A stretch of 18,086 nucleotides of DNA from Patulibacter sp. (GTDB taxonomy: Bacteria; Actinomycetota; Thermoleophilia; Solirubrobacterales; Solirubrobacteraceae), in NCBI GenBank assembly GCA_031119595.1, contig JAVHXX010000026.1, positions 1 through 18,086 of the forward strand. The letters run 5' to 3'. Both the position numbers and the translations under genes were made by a program. The notes under the pieces are model-generated. The model had not been told where the DNA came from. It saw only the letters and a program-made list of their open reading frames with translations, and did not search any database. Shown here one piece after another: positions 1 through 7,178 of the stretch. The first letter of the stretch is position 1. Each line of letters starts with the position of its first letter.

Positions 1-938
1 CGTGGTACCAGCGGTCGTGGGCGATCGGCACCTTCGCCGTGATCGTGATCTGCGCGGTCATCGCCGCGTTGCTGCTCGGCAACCAGACCCGCGTCACCGT
101 CCCCGACGTCCGCAACGCGACCGTCGCCTCGGCCACCGACCAGCTCGAGAAGGCCGGCTTCGACGTCCAGACGGTGAAGCGCACCTCGGACCAGCCGATC
201 AACACCGTCGTCGGGCAGCAACCCTCCGGCGGCACCCAGGTCGACAAGGGCTCGACCGTGCGCCTCTCGGTGAGCCAGGGCCCGGGCACCGGGCCGGTCC
301 CGCAGGTCGCGGGTCAGACCCTCGCCGAGGCGCTCGACCGCCTGAAGACGGCCGGGTTCAAGACGAAGACCGTGAAGACCGCCAGCGACGACGTCGATTC
401 GGGCGTCGTCATCGAGACCGCCCCGTCCGGTGGGTCGCTCGCGTCGATCGGCGCCGTCGTCACGGTCACCGTGTCGAGCGGCAAGAAGCAGGTCACGCTC
501 CCGGATCTCGTCGGTCAGCCGGAGGATGCGGCGCGGGCGCAGCTCGGTGAGCTCGGCCTCGTCGCCAGCGTCACCCAGCAGGAGTCGACCGACAAGGAGG
601 CCGGCACGGTGCTGAGCATGAGCCCGGCCGCAGGCAAGAAGGCGCGTGCCGGCGACACCGTCACGCTCACCGTCGCCTCCGAGCCGACCACCGCCACCGT
701 CCCGGACGTCGTCGGGCGCACCGAGGCGAACGCCACCAACCAGCTCGAGGACAAGGGCTTCACGGTCAAGACCACCGACGAACCCGTCTCCGACCAGGCC
801 TCCGACGGCAAGGTGATCAGCACCGATCCGGCGGCGGGGGAGAGCCATGACAAGGGCAGCCAGGTCACGATCGTGATCGGCGTCTACACCGCGCCGACGT
901 CGCCCGCGACCACGCCCGATCAGGGCACCACGCCGTGA
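1..938 (+). CDS. PASTA-repeat receptor, C-terminal part (probable PknB-type Ser/Thr kinase), 5' truncated
   Basis: The gene enters from the left edge, with the first complete codon at base 3. The visible part begins with one hydrophobic helix (WAIGTFAVIVICAVIAALLLG) followed by four consecutive PASTA domains, starting near TVPDVRNATV, VPQVAGQTLA, VTLPDLVGQP and TVPDVVGRTE. A short Pro/Thr tail ends at TGA 936-938. In the family this layout (kinase, one TM helix, extracellular PASTA repeats) belongs to PknB/Stk1 receptors, which bind muropeptides and phosphorylate cell-division and wall-synthesis proteins. The kinase domain would lie upstream and is not visible, so the kinase call is inferred from architecture. 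The in-frame GTG at base 39 lies inside the TM helix and is not the start. The stop overlaps the ddl start by four bases (GTGA), implying one transcript. A PASTA-bearing penicillin-binding protein is less likely because four repeats directly follow a single TM helix. Confidence 0.85.
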   Translation, partial: WYQRSWAIGTFAVIVICAVIAALLLGNQTRVTVPDVRNATVASATDQLEKAGFDVQTVKRTSDQPINTVVGQQPSGGTQVDKGSTVRLSVSQGPGTGPVPQVAGQTLAEALDRLKTAGFKTKTVKTASDDVDSGVVIETAPSGGSLASIGAVVTVTVSSGKKQVTLPDLVGQPEDAARAQLGELGLVASVTQQESTDKEAGTVLSMSPAAGKKARAGDTVTLTVASEPTTATVPDVVGRTEANATNQLEDKGFTVKTTDEPVSDQASDGKVISTDPAAGESHDKGSQVTIVIGVYTAPTSPATTPDQGTTP

Positions 939-1936
939 GGGTCGCCGTCCTCGGCGGCGGGCGGTCGCCCGAGCACGAGGTCTCGCTGCGCGGCGCGATG
1001 GCCGTGGCGGAGGGCCTCATCGGCCAGGGCCACGAGGTCGTCCAGGTGGTGCTCTCCCTCGACGGCCGCTGGATCGTCGGCGACGAAGCCATCGCGGTCA
1101 CGCCCGGCGAAGGGCTGCTCGGCGTCGACTGCGTGTTCCCGGTGCTTCACGGCCCGGGCGGCGAGGACGGGTCCGTCCAGGGGCTGCTCGAGCTCCTCGA
1201 CGTGCCGTACGTGGGATCGGGCGTGCTGTCGAGCGCGCTCTCCCTCGACAAGCTCGCCTTCAAGGACTCCGCGAAGGCCGCGGGCATCCCGCAGGTCGAC
1301 TACGTGAGCGTGAGCGCCGTGCGTTGGGCGAGCGAGCCCGAGGCGGTCGCCGCCGAGGCGCAGCGGCTACGCAAGCCCTGGTGGGTGAAGGCCGCGTGCG
1401 GCGGGTCGTCGCTCGCGATGGAGCCCGTGACCGACGAGGCCGAGCTCGGCCCCGCCATCGAGCGCTGCCTCGCCTACGACCACCGCGTGATCATCGAGGC
1501 GTCCGCCACGGGCGCCGAGGTGGAGTGCGCCGTGCTCGGCGGCCCGCCCGGCGAGACCACGGTGAGCCAGCCGGGCCAGATCGTCGTGACCTCCGGCGGG
1601 TGGTACGACCACGAGGCGAAGTACACCGAGGGCGGCATGGAGCTCGTGGTGCCGGCGCCCCTCCCGGATGCCGTCACCGAGGAGGTGCGCGCGCTCTGCC
1701 TGCGCGCCTACGCCCACGCCGACAACCACGGCCTCGCCCGCGTCGACTGCTTCGTCGACCTCGAGCAGCCCGCCGGCCAGCAGGTGCTCCTCAACGAGAT
1801 CAACACGCTCCCCGGTTTCACCGCCACCTCGGTCTACTCGCGCCTCTGGGCCGAGTCGGGCCTGGGCTACGGCGAACTGCTCGACGCCCTCCTGCAGGCC
1901 GCGATCGCGCGGCCGCGGCGCCTGCCGACCCGCTGA
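935..1936 (+). CDS. ddl: D-alanine--D-alanine ligase
   Basis: This 333-residue protein has the usual Ddl length and is an ATP-grasp enzyme that joins two D-alanines in the cytoplasm for peptidoglycan precursor synthesis. The N-terminus VAVLGGGRSPEHEVSLR is the family's first signature, carrying the Glu that contacts the first D-Ala. FPVLHGPGGEDGSVQG and PYVGSGVLSSALSLDK are the second conserved block. The C-terminal RVDCFVD and LLNEINTLPGFT hold the Asp, Glu and Asn that bind the two magnesium ions. The start is GTG at 935, overlapping the stop of the PASTA-receptor gene by four bases. No good ribosome-binding site is visible, so translation probably depends on coupling. The gene ends 22 bases before the stop of the convergent gene on the other strand. 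The assignment is firm; the specificity (D-Ala-D-Ala rather than D-Ala-D-Lac) is inferred from the overall match. Confidence 0.96.
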   Translation: MRVAVLGGGRSPEHEVSLRGAMAVAEGLIGQGHEVVQVVLSLDGRWIVGDEAIAVTPGEGLLGVDCVFPVLHGPGGEDGSVQGLLELLDVPYVGSGVLSSALSLDKLAFKDSAKAAGIPQVDYVSVSAVRWASEPEAVAAEAQRLRKPWWVKAACGGSSLAMEPVTDEAELGPAIERCLAYDHRVIIEASATGAEVECAVLGGPPGETTVSQPGQIVVTSGGWYDHEAKYTEGGMELVVPAPLPDAVTEEVRALCLRAYAHADNHGLARVDCFVDLEQPAGQQVLLNEINTLPGFTATSVYSRLWAESGLGYGELLDALLQAAIARPRRLPTR

Positions 1937-1958
1937 GGCCGGCGCGGCGCCCGCGGCG

Positions 1959-2873
1959 TCACCGGTCGATCACCTTCTCCGGCCGGACCTTCGCGCCGGC
2001 CGGCGCGTGCACGGTGAGCAGCCCGGCGTTCCGGGCCGTGTCGGGGAGCCGCTCGACGGTGCGGAACCAGACGACGTACACGGGGTCCACCTTGCCGTCG
2101 CCGGGGCCCATCCCGGTCGCGGTGATGACCATCCGGACGGGCTCGAACGTCGACGGGTCGACGTCGTACTCGACCGGGAAGGACGGCATGCCGACGGTCC
2201 GGTTCGCCTTCGTGCGGCCATGGAGCTTCAGGACGCTGCGGCCGTAGAGGGTGGCGCGCCCGGTGCTCGTGAGCGTGCCGGAGGCGAGCATCGTGCGCAG
2301 GGCCTGGACCGGGTCCTGGCCTTCGGGCATCCCGGGCCACGCCGGCGGCACCGTGGAGTACTTCTCGATGCTGGACCCGCTGACCACCTGGAGGGTGTTC
2401 TCGTTGGCGGTGTAGTTCGTCTGCTTGCCGTCCGCGTACGCGAACTGGTCGGTCGTGTACCTGCCGGTCGGGTGCCCGTTCTTGCCGCCGTGGTCGTACG
2501 ACCACTGGGCGACGGTCTGGTCGAAGCGCCAGCGGATCGGGTTCGTGGCGGTCCACACCTCGCGGACCTCGCGGTTCGTGGCGGGGTCGTCGGGTTGGCC
2601 GAGCTTGCCGTACGCGATCTGCATGTGGACGATCACGCCCTCGGGCGACAGCGCCGCCCGGGCCTGGGAGACGACGTCGAGCGAGCTGCCGCCGCCGATG
2701 CCGATCACGAGTGCCGCCGCGGTGCCGGCGACGGCCAGCCCGCCGCCGGCGAGGGCGATGCGCCGGAGCCGTACGGGTCGCCGCCGGGTCTCGCCGTCGT
2801 GGCGGGTCTCGGCCCGGTGGAGGTGGTCGCCGAAGCGGTCGGCGAGGTCGTCGAAGGGGTCGCGCTGGGTCAT
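1959..2873 (-). CDS. membrane-anchored extracytoplasmic protein paired with an ECF sigma factor
   Basis: This 304-residue protein has about 38 cytoplasmic residues rich in Asp, Arg and His, one TM helix (RIALAGGGLAVAGTAAALVIGI, about residues 38-60) and a large external domain of about 240 residues. The external part has stretches such as EVWTATNPIRWRFDQT and FAYADGKQTNYTANENT that resemble the beta-rich LolA/RseB-like fold, but this is a weak visual match. The start ATG overlaps the stop of the sigma-factor gene (ATGA), so the two are co-translated. By position it should be the anti-sigma or sensor partner. However, no zinc-binding HxxxCxxC motif is present, and the cytoplasmic segment is short for a classical anti-sigma domain. 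Proteins of this shape are common next to actinobacterial ECF sigma genes. The role is inferred and the exact family was not determined. Confidence 0.7.
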   Translation of the reverse strand: MTQRDPFDDLADRFGDHLHRAETRHDGETRRRPVRLRRIALAGGGLAVAGTAAALVIGIGGGSSLDVVSQARAALSPEGVIVHMQIAYGKLGQPDDPATNREVREVWTATNPIRWRFDQTVAQWSYDHGGKNGHPTGRYTTDQFAYADGKQTNYTANENTLQVVSGSSIEKYSTVPPAWPGMPEGQDPVQALRTMLASGTLTSTGRATLYGRSVLKLHGRTKANRTVGMPSFPVEYDVDPSTFEPVRMVITATGMGPGDGKVDPVYVVWFRTVERLPDTARNAGLLTVHAPAGAKVRPEKVIDR

Positions 2874-3415
2874 GACTGGAGGGCCTCCTCGAGGCTCCGT
2901 GGATCAAGGGTGTCGGCGAGGGCCTTCAGCCCCCGCGAGACGCGCGTGCGCGCGGCCTGCTCGGAGATGGAGAGGCGACGGGCCACATCGGCATAGGGAA
3001 GTTCGTCGACGACGCGCAGCGTGATCGCCTCGCGGACGTCGTGGGAGAGCGCGCCGATCGCGTCGGCGAGGTCGCCGCGGATCGCGTCGAGTCCGGCGCG
3101 GCGGACCACGCTCTCCTCGACCTCCGGCGTGAGGACGGGCCGCTCGATCCCGAGGCGCTCCATCGCGCGGCGCTCGGCGCTGCCGCGGCGGTACCAGTGC
3201 AGGAGCTGGTGCTTCGCGATCCCGTAGAGCCAGGCGTCGGCCTCGGCGTCGGTCCGGCCGCGGTAGCGCCGCTTGCTGAGGATCGCCTGCGCGAACGTCT
3301 CGGACCACAGGTCGAGCGCGACCTCGGGGTCAGCGGTGCGCCGCGCGAGGAACACGAGCAGGTCGTCGCGGTGGCGTTCGTAGAGGGCGGTGATGTCGAG
3401 CTGGTGAGCGGGCAT
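2870..3415 (-). CDS. ECF-subfamily RNA polymerase sigma factor
   Basis: This 181-residue protein has only sigma regions 2 and 4, as expected for ECF (group 4) sigma factors. Region 2 spans about residues 8-75 (LYERHRDDLLVFLARR, then DLWSETFAQAI, then EADAWLYGIAKHQLLHWYRR). Region 4 spans about residues 115-168 (ALSHDVREAITLRVVDELPY, then ADVARRLSISEQAARTRVSR), which includes the helix-turn-helix that reads the -35 element. The ATG at 3415 is preceded only by a weak purine stretch. The gene's TGA overlaps the ATG of the downstream membrane protein by four bases. It would direct transcription in response to an envelope signal passed through that partner. The upstream region (3416-3566) is shared with the divergent GlsB-type gene. 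I found no clear autoregulatory promoter there. Confidence 0.92.
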   Translation of the reverse strand: MPAHQLDITALYERHRDDLLVFLARRTADPEVALDLWSETFAQAILSKRRYRGRTDAEADAWLYGIAKHQLLHWYRRGSAERRAMERLGIERPVLTPEVEESVVRRAGLDAIRGDLADAIGALSHDVREAITLRVVDELPYADVARRLSISEQAARTRVSRGLKALADTLDPRSLEEALQS

Positions 3416-3566
3416 CCAAGGGTTAGGTTCCGCGACCCTGGAAAACGTGACACGCCACGGTGCGCAGGCCGCAGGCGCACACGGTTGACCCGCCTGGAAC
3501 GGACACCCCTGATCGATTCCGGGTCATGCTGTGGGAACCAATCCCCCACCACGCGAAGGAATCTCC

Positions 3567-3833
3567 ATGATCGGAGCCATCATCCTCGGACTCGTCGCCG
3601 GCGCCGTCGGCAAGTTGCTCGTCCCGGGCGACCAGGGCGGCGGCATCATCGGCACCATGATCCTGGGGCTCGTCGGCGCGCTCGTCGGCTACTTCATCTT
3701 CACCCGCCTGCTCGGCATCGGCGACCACGACGCCTTCGACCTCGGCGGCCTGCTCAGCGCGATCATCGGCGTCGTGATCGTGCTCCTCGGCCTCGGTGCC
3801 CTCGGGCGCGGCGGCCGGGCCCACCACGCCTGA
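3567..3833 (+). CDS. GlsB/YeaQ/YmgE-type small membrane protein
   Basis: This 88-residue protein consists almost entirely of three hydrophobic helices with glycine-rich turns: IGAIILGLVAGAVGKLLVPG, GGIIGTMILGLVGALVGYFI and LLSAIIGVVIVLLGLGAL. The GKLLVPGDQGGGIIGT block is the hallmark of the GlsB/YeaQ/YmgE family, also annotated as transglycosylase-associated proteins. Members are often stress-induced, but their molecular function is unknown. I chose ATG 3567 because GAAGGA at 3555-3560 sits six bases upstream and the protein then starts at the conserved helix. An in-frame GTG at 3531 would add an unconserved leader. A TTGACC at 3485-3490 could be a -35 element, but no convincing -10 follows. 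The gene stands alone, divergent from the ECF sigma gene and convergent with the amidase gene. Confidence 0.9.
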   Translation: MIGAIILGLVAGAVGKLLVPGDQGGGIIGTMILGLVGALVGYFIFTRLLGIGDHDAFDLGGLLSAIIGVVIVLLGLGALGRGGRAHHA

Positions 3834-3865
3834 TCCGCCGGCTGGCCCTGCGCCGGCCAGACGAA

Positions 3866-3912
3866 CCGAAGGCCGGTCACGCCCCACGACCTCGGGGGTG
3901 ACCGGCCTTCGG
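3866..3912. terminator. 15-bp perfect hairpin, terminator for the GlsB-type gene
   Basis: CCGAAGGCCGGTCAC at 3866-3880 is the exact inverted complement of 3898-3912, with a 17-base loop. It begins 33 bases after the GlsB-type stop and lies in a convergent gap, so it can serve either strand. There is no run of T, as is usual for terminators in high-GC actinobacteria. Confidence 0.75.
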
Positions 3913-3924
3913 CGTACTCGGGCG

Positions 3925-3959
3925 CGGTGGGTGGCCCGCGCACGGCGGGCCACCCACCG
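3925..3959. terminator. 15-bp perfect hairpin, terminator for the amidase gene
   Basis: CGGTGGGTGGCCCGC at 3925-3939 pairs exactly with 3945-3959 around a five-base loop (GCACG). It lies immediately downstream of the minus-strand amidase stop at 3965. Together with the hairpin at 3866-3912 it forms a tandem barrier between convergent genes. Confidence 0.78.
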
Positions 3960-3964
3960 GGTCG

Positions 3965-6900
3965 CTACTGCTTCCTCGTGATCGTCACCTTCGACTTCAC
4001 GGTGCTCGTGGTCCCGGCGCTGCCCTTCAGCGACACGTAGGCCGTGACCTTGCTGCCCCGGTTGACGGACTTGCGCACCGAGCTCGAGAGCGTCAGCGTC
4101 GCCGTGGCGGTCTTGCCGGGCTTCACCGTCACCGTCTTCTTGGCGACCGTCTTGCCGGAGCGGGTCAAGACGACCTGCACCTTGCACGAGGTCGTCGTCG
4201 AGGTGCAGCTGACCTTCACGGCCACCTTGCCGGCCGTCGACGCCTTGAGCGTCGTCGCGAGCACCTTGCCGGTCGGCAGGGGCTTCGTCGACGTGGCCGG
4301 CAGCGCGGCACCGGCACTCGCCGGTGCCGTGGGCACGGCCGTGGTCGAGGCCTCGGTGGTCGGCGCCGGGACGTTCGCCGGCGGGGTCGTCACCGGGGTC
4401 GGCGCGGCCGTGATCTCGATCGGCTTGGGCGTCGCCCCCGCCTCGTACGTCAGCGACGGCGCCTGGGTCGTCTCGACGTGGCCGCCTGCCTTGGCCTCGA
4501 ACGCGTACGCGTAGCCCAGGAGCTTCGCGTCATCCCATTCCCGGCCCTGGAGCTGGAGGTTGATCGGCTGCCCGTGGTCGTTCTTCCCCGCGGGGAAGAT
4601 GACGTTCGGGACACCCGCCGCCGAACCCTGCGGATCGCGTCGGCCGAAGCTCGGCTGGATCGAGTCGTTCAGGTGGATGTCGCTGAGCTGGCCCGGGTAG
4701 ACGACGGCATCGACGCCGTTGTCGTCCATCCACTGCTTCAGCATGTTCCGGTAGGTCTGCCGGTACTGGATGAAGCCCTGGATCTGGGCGTCCGTCATCG
4801 GCCCGAGGCCGGTGTACGTGCTCGACGCCGGCCGGATGAGCGGGTTGCGCAGCTGGCTCGTGATGATCGCTGCAGGGTCGGACAGCGGCGAGTTCGGGTG
4901 GGCCTGCACCCACGCCAACCAGCCCTGGTAGTTCTTGTCCCCCGTGGTGGCGGCAGGCGCCGACGGCGGGTCCGGGATCTGCTTCACGGTGGCACCGGCC
5001 GCCGTGAAGTTCGTCTGGATCTCGGAGAACATCGCGTTCGACGTCCCCGTGGTCCCGAACGGGTCCGCGAAGGCCGTCGGTGCGTACCCGATGACCTTGT
5101 CCTCGAGGGCATGGGCGTCGAGCGACGCCGTCCAGTCGGCGGGCCGGTGCGCATCCGCGTTCCGGGCGACCGACAGGGGGTCGTTCGGGTTCGTGCCGGT
5201 GACCGAGTTCAGGAGCGTCGCCAGGTCCGGGAGGGAGCGGGCGATCACGCCCGCGTAGTCCTGGATGTAGGTCAGCGGCATGACGCCGTCGGCGCTCTCC
5301 ATGCCATCGGTCCCGCGCAGCGAGACGAGGCTGGCCGCGCTGGACGGACCCCACAACGAGTCACCCGTCTGCGTGCCGAGCGCGGCCGCGGCCATGCTCG
5401 TCGCCACGGAGACGGCCGACCCGCCCGACGATCCGATCGAGCTCTTGCTCGGATCGAACGCGTTCCAGACCTGCCCGAAGGCGCTCGGGCTGAAGTGCCC
5501 GTCCGTCGCGAACTCCGCGAGGTTGGCCTTGGCGAGGATGATCGCCCCCGACTGCTTGAGCTTGGCGACCTGGTACTGGTCCTGGTTCGGTTCGTACCCG
5601 TCGAAGAGCTGGCTCCCGCCCGTCGTGGGCAGGCCCTTCACGTCGTAGAGGTCCTTCACGGCGATCGGGATGCCGAGGAGCGGCAGCTTCACGCCGTTCG
5701 CGCGGTCGATGTCGGCCTGCTTCGCCTCCTCCATCGCGTCCTGGTTGACGGAGATGATCGCGTGGAAGCCCTCCGGCCCGATGTCGTACGCGGCGATGCG
5801 GTCGAGGTAGGCGCGGGTGATCTCCTGCGACGTCGTCTTGCCGGACGCCATGTCGGCTTCCAGCTCGGTGATCGTCTTGCCCGTCACGTCGTACGGCGAG
5901 CTCGTGGTCGGCGCGGGGGCCGCCAGGTACTTCGCGTCGTTCTCGATCGGCTTGGCCGTGGCGCAGTCGGCTGCGGAGAAGCCGGTGATGGTGATCGTCG
6001 AGAGATCCCAGTTCGCCAGCGAGCAGATCTGTGCGGTCGACAGGTCGCTGAGCGGCGGCGCCGCAGCGAGCTGGCCGGCGGCCGTCGCGACGGCGGACAC
6101 CTGCGTGCCGGCCGCCGGGATGGCAGCGCCGGTGGTGATCGCACGCTTCTCCGAGAGCCCGATCACGACGAACTCGGCGAGCGACTTCGTCTGGCCCGGG
6201 GCCAGGGTGAGCGCGTGGACGTACCCCGCGTGGTTCGCCTCGTCCCCGGTGGTCGGGAGGTCGACCGTGAACGGGTCGCGGAGGAAGCTGCCGACGCGCG
6301 TCATCGCGCCGGCGAACGGTGCCGCCGAGCCGGTGATGGTGGCCTGCGGGCCGTTCGTGCTCGGGTTCGCCGGGTTCCCCGACTGGGACGAGAACTCGGT
6401 CCAGGTGTCGGCCGGCGTGATGGCCGTGTCGCCGGACGACGTCGCCGCGACGGCGCTCTGCTGGTCGCCGCCCGTCGCGCCGGTGGTGACGGTGTTGTAG
6501 CCCGTCTGCCCGCCGAACGCGACCTGGATCTTGATCGGCTGCTTCGTCGTGTTCGTGAAGGTGTCGAGCCAGCGGCCCCAGTTGTTCTGCTTGTCGATGA
6601 GGATCGAACGACTCACCGACACCCCGCCGAGTCCGACGGCGTGGGTGGTGCTGAAGCGATTCTGCCCGTCGAACTTGAGGCCGAAGCCGCGCATGAGGGC
6701 GTCGTTGAGGCGCAGTCCCGGGGCGCCTTCGACGTGGACCCGCAGGCCGCCGTAGCCCTGGAGCGAACCCGTCGCGGTGTTGTGGATGCTGCCGGTGTCG
6801 AGGCCCGGGATGGCGGCGTCGGACACCGCCCACGAGTCACCGTTGGTGGCGGGGACGTAGTTCAGGGCGGCCGCCGGGGACGCGCCGATGAGGCCGGCCG

Positions 6901-6979
6901 CGGTGACGCCGACCGCTGCGAGGGGCAACCGCCTGCGGGCGTGCCGAAGCCGCCCGTGTCGGGGGTCGAGAGGGATCAT
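3965..6979 (-). CDS. secreted multidomain amidase-signature enzyme
   Basis: This protein has 1004 residues from ATG 6979, which has a good AAGGAG site five bases upstream; the open frame extends further but without domain content. Residues 1-39 are a signal peptide (Arg-rich start, LPLAAVGVTAAGLIGA, then cleavage near PAAA). Residues 40 to about 310 form an unrecognised beta-rich domain. Residues of about 365-840 form an amidase-signature domain, with catalytic Lys442 (GIPIAVKD), cis-Ser517 (IGSSGGSA) and nucleophile Ser541 (GTQTGDSLWGP). The Lys/Ser/Ser order and the 24-residue Ser-to-Ser spacing match the family. A Pro/Thr/Ala-rich linker follows, then a Lys/Thr-rich domain of about 100 residues (TVKPGKTATATLTL) typical of surface beta-sandwiches. 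Amidase-signature enzymes hydrolyse amide bonds; the substrate here is unknown. Export suggests an environmental or wall-derived amide or peptide amide. The enzyme class is firm and the substrate open. Confidence 0.88.
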   Translation of the reverse strand: MIPLDPRHGRLRHARRRLPLAAVGVTAAGLIGASPAAALNYVPATNGDSWAVSDAAIPGLDTGSIHNTATGSLQGYGGLRVHVEGAPGLRLNDALMRGFGLKFDGQNRFSTTHAVGLGGVSVSRSILIDKQNNWGRWLDTFTNTTKQPIKIQVAFGGQTGYNTVTTGATGGDQQSAVAATSSGDTAITPADTWTEFSSQSGNPANPSTNGPQATITGSAAPFAGAMTRVGSFLRDPFTVDLPTTGDEANHAGYVHALTLAPGQTKSLAEFVVIGLSEKRAITTGAAIPAAGTQVSAVATAAGQLAAAPPLSDLSTAQICSLANWDLSTITITGFSAADCATAKPIENDAKYLAAPAPTTSSPYDVTGKTITELEADMASGKTTSQEITRAYLDRIAAYDIGPEGFHAIISVNQDAMEEAKQADIDRANGVKLPLLGIPIAVKDLYDVKGLPTTGGSQLFDGYEPNQDQYQVAKLKQSGAIILAKANLAEFATDGHFSPSAFGQVWNAFDPSKSSIGSSGGSAVSVATSMAAAALGTQTGDSLWGPSSAASLVSLRGTDGMESADGVMPLTYIQDYAGVIARSLPDLATLLNSVTGTNPNDPLSVARNADAHRPADWTASLDAHALEDKVIGYAPTAFADPFGTTGTSNAMFSEIQTNFTAAGATVKQIPDPPSAPAATTGDKNYQGWLAWVQAHPNSPLSDPAAIITSQLRNPLIRPASSTYTGLGPMTDAQIQGFIQYRQTYRNMLKQWMDDNGVDAVVYPGQLSDIHLNDSIQPSFGRRDPQGSAAGVPNVIFPAGKNDHGQPINLQLQGREWDDAKLLGYAYAFEAKAGGHVETTQAPSLTYEAGATPKPIEITAAPTPVTTPPANVPAPTTEASTTAVPTAPASAGAALPATSTKPLPTGKVLATTLKASTAGKVAVKVSCTSTTTSCKVQVVLTRSGKTVAKKTVTVKPGKTATATLTLSSSVRKSVNRGSKVTAYVSLKGSAGTTSTVKSKVTITRKQ

Positions 6980-7104
6980 GGATCTCCTTGGGGAGGGGGA
7001 TCCGCGACGAGAGGCGCCGCGGTGCGGAGAGGGTGGGTCCGCCCTCGCCAAGCTACGCGCTAAATCGTTTTTCACCCTTGTACGGATGGCCAAACTCCCG
7101 TGCC

Positions 7105-7118
7105 AGACCGGCCGGTCT
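7105..7118. promoter_or_regulatory. 14-bp perfect palindrome upstream of the amidase gene
   Basis: AGACCGGCCGGTCT is perfectly self-complementary with no spacer. It lies about 125 bases upstream of the amidase start and 60 bases downstream of the kinase stop. It could be an operator for the amidase promoter or part of a transcription terminator. In GC-rich DNA such palindromes can also arise by chance. Confidence 0.25.
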
Positions 7119-7161
7119 CCACACCGCTGCGGAGCGAGTGCAGACCTCACCCGCCGGCGCC

Positions 7162-7178
7162 ACGCCGTGCTGCGGCGT
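7162..7178 (-). terminator. short hairpin directly after the kinase stop
   Basis: ACGCCG at 7162-7167 pairs with CGGCGT at 7173-7178 around five bases, immediately after the minus-strand kinase stop at 7179. A stem of only six pairs without a T tract makes this a weak terminator candidate. Confidence 0.3.

Noticed and set aside
39..41. GTG at base 39 as start of the PASTA protein
   Set aside because: It lies within the transmembrane helix, and the frame is open to the left edge, so the gene begins outside the window.
3496..3526. ECF- or SigB-type promoter for the GlsB-type gene (GGAAC and GGGTCA)
   Set aside because: The partner elements are missing at the right spacing: no CGTC-like -10 after GGAAC and no GTTT-like -35 before GGGTCA.
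4478..7063. 861-codon open frame on the plus strand, antisense to the amidase gene
   Set aside because: Its product is Arg/Val/Asp-rich with no domains. It mirrors the GC-biased codon pattern of the amidase gene, which has a signal peptide and an intact catalytic triad.
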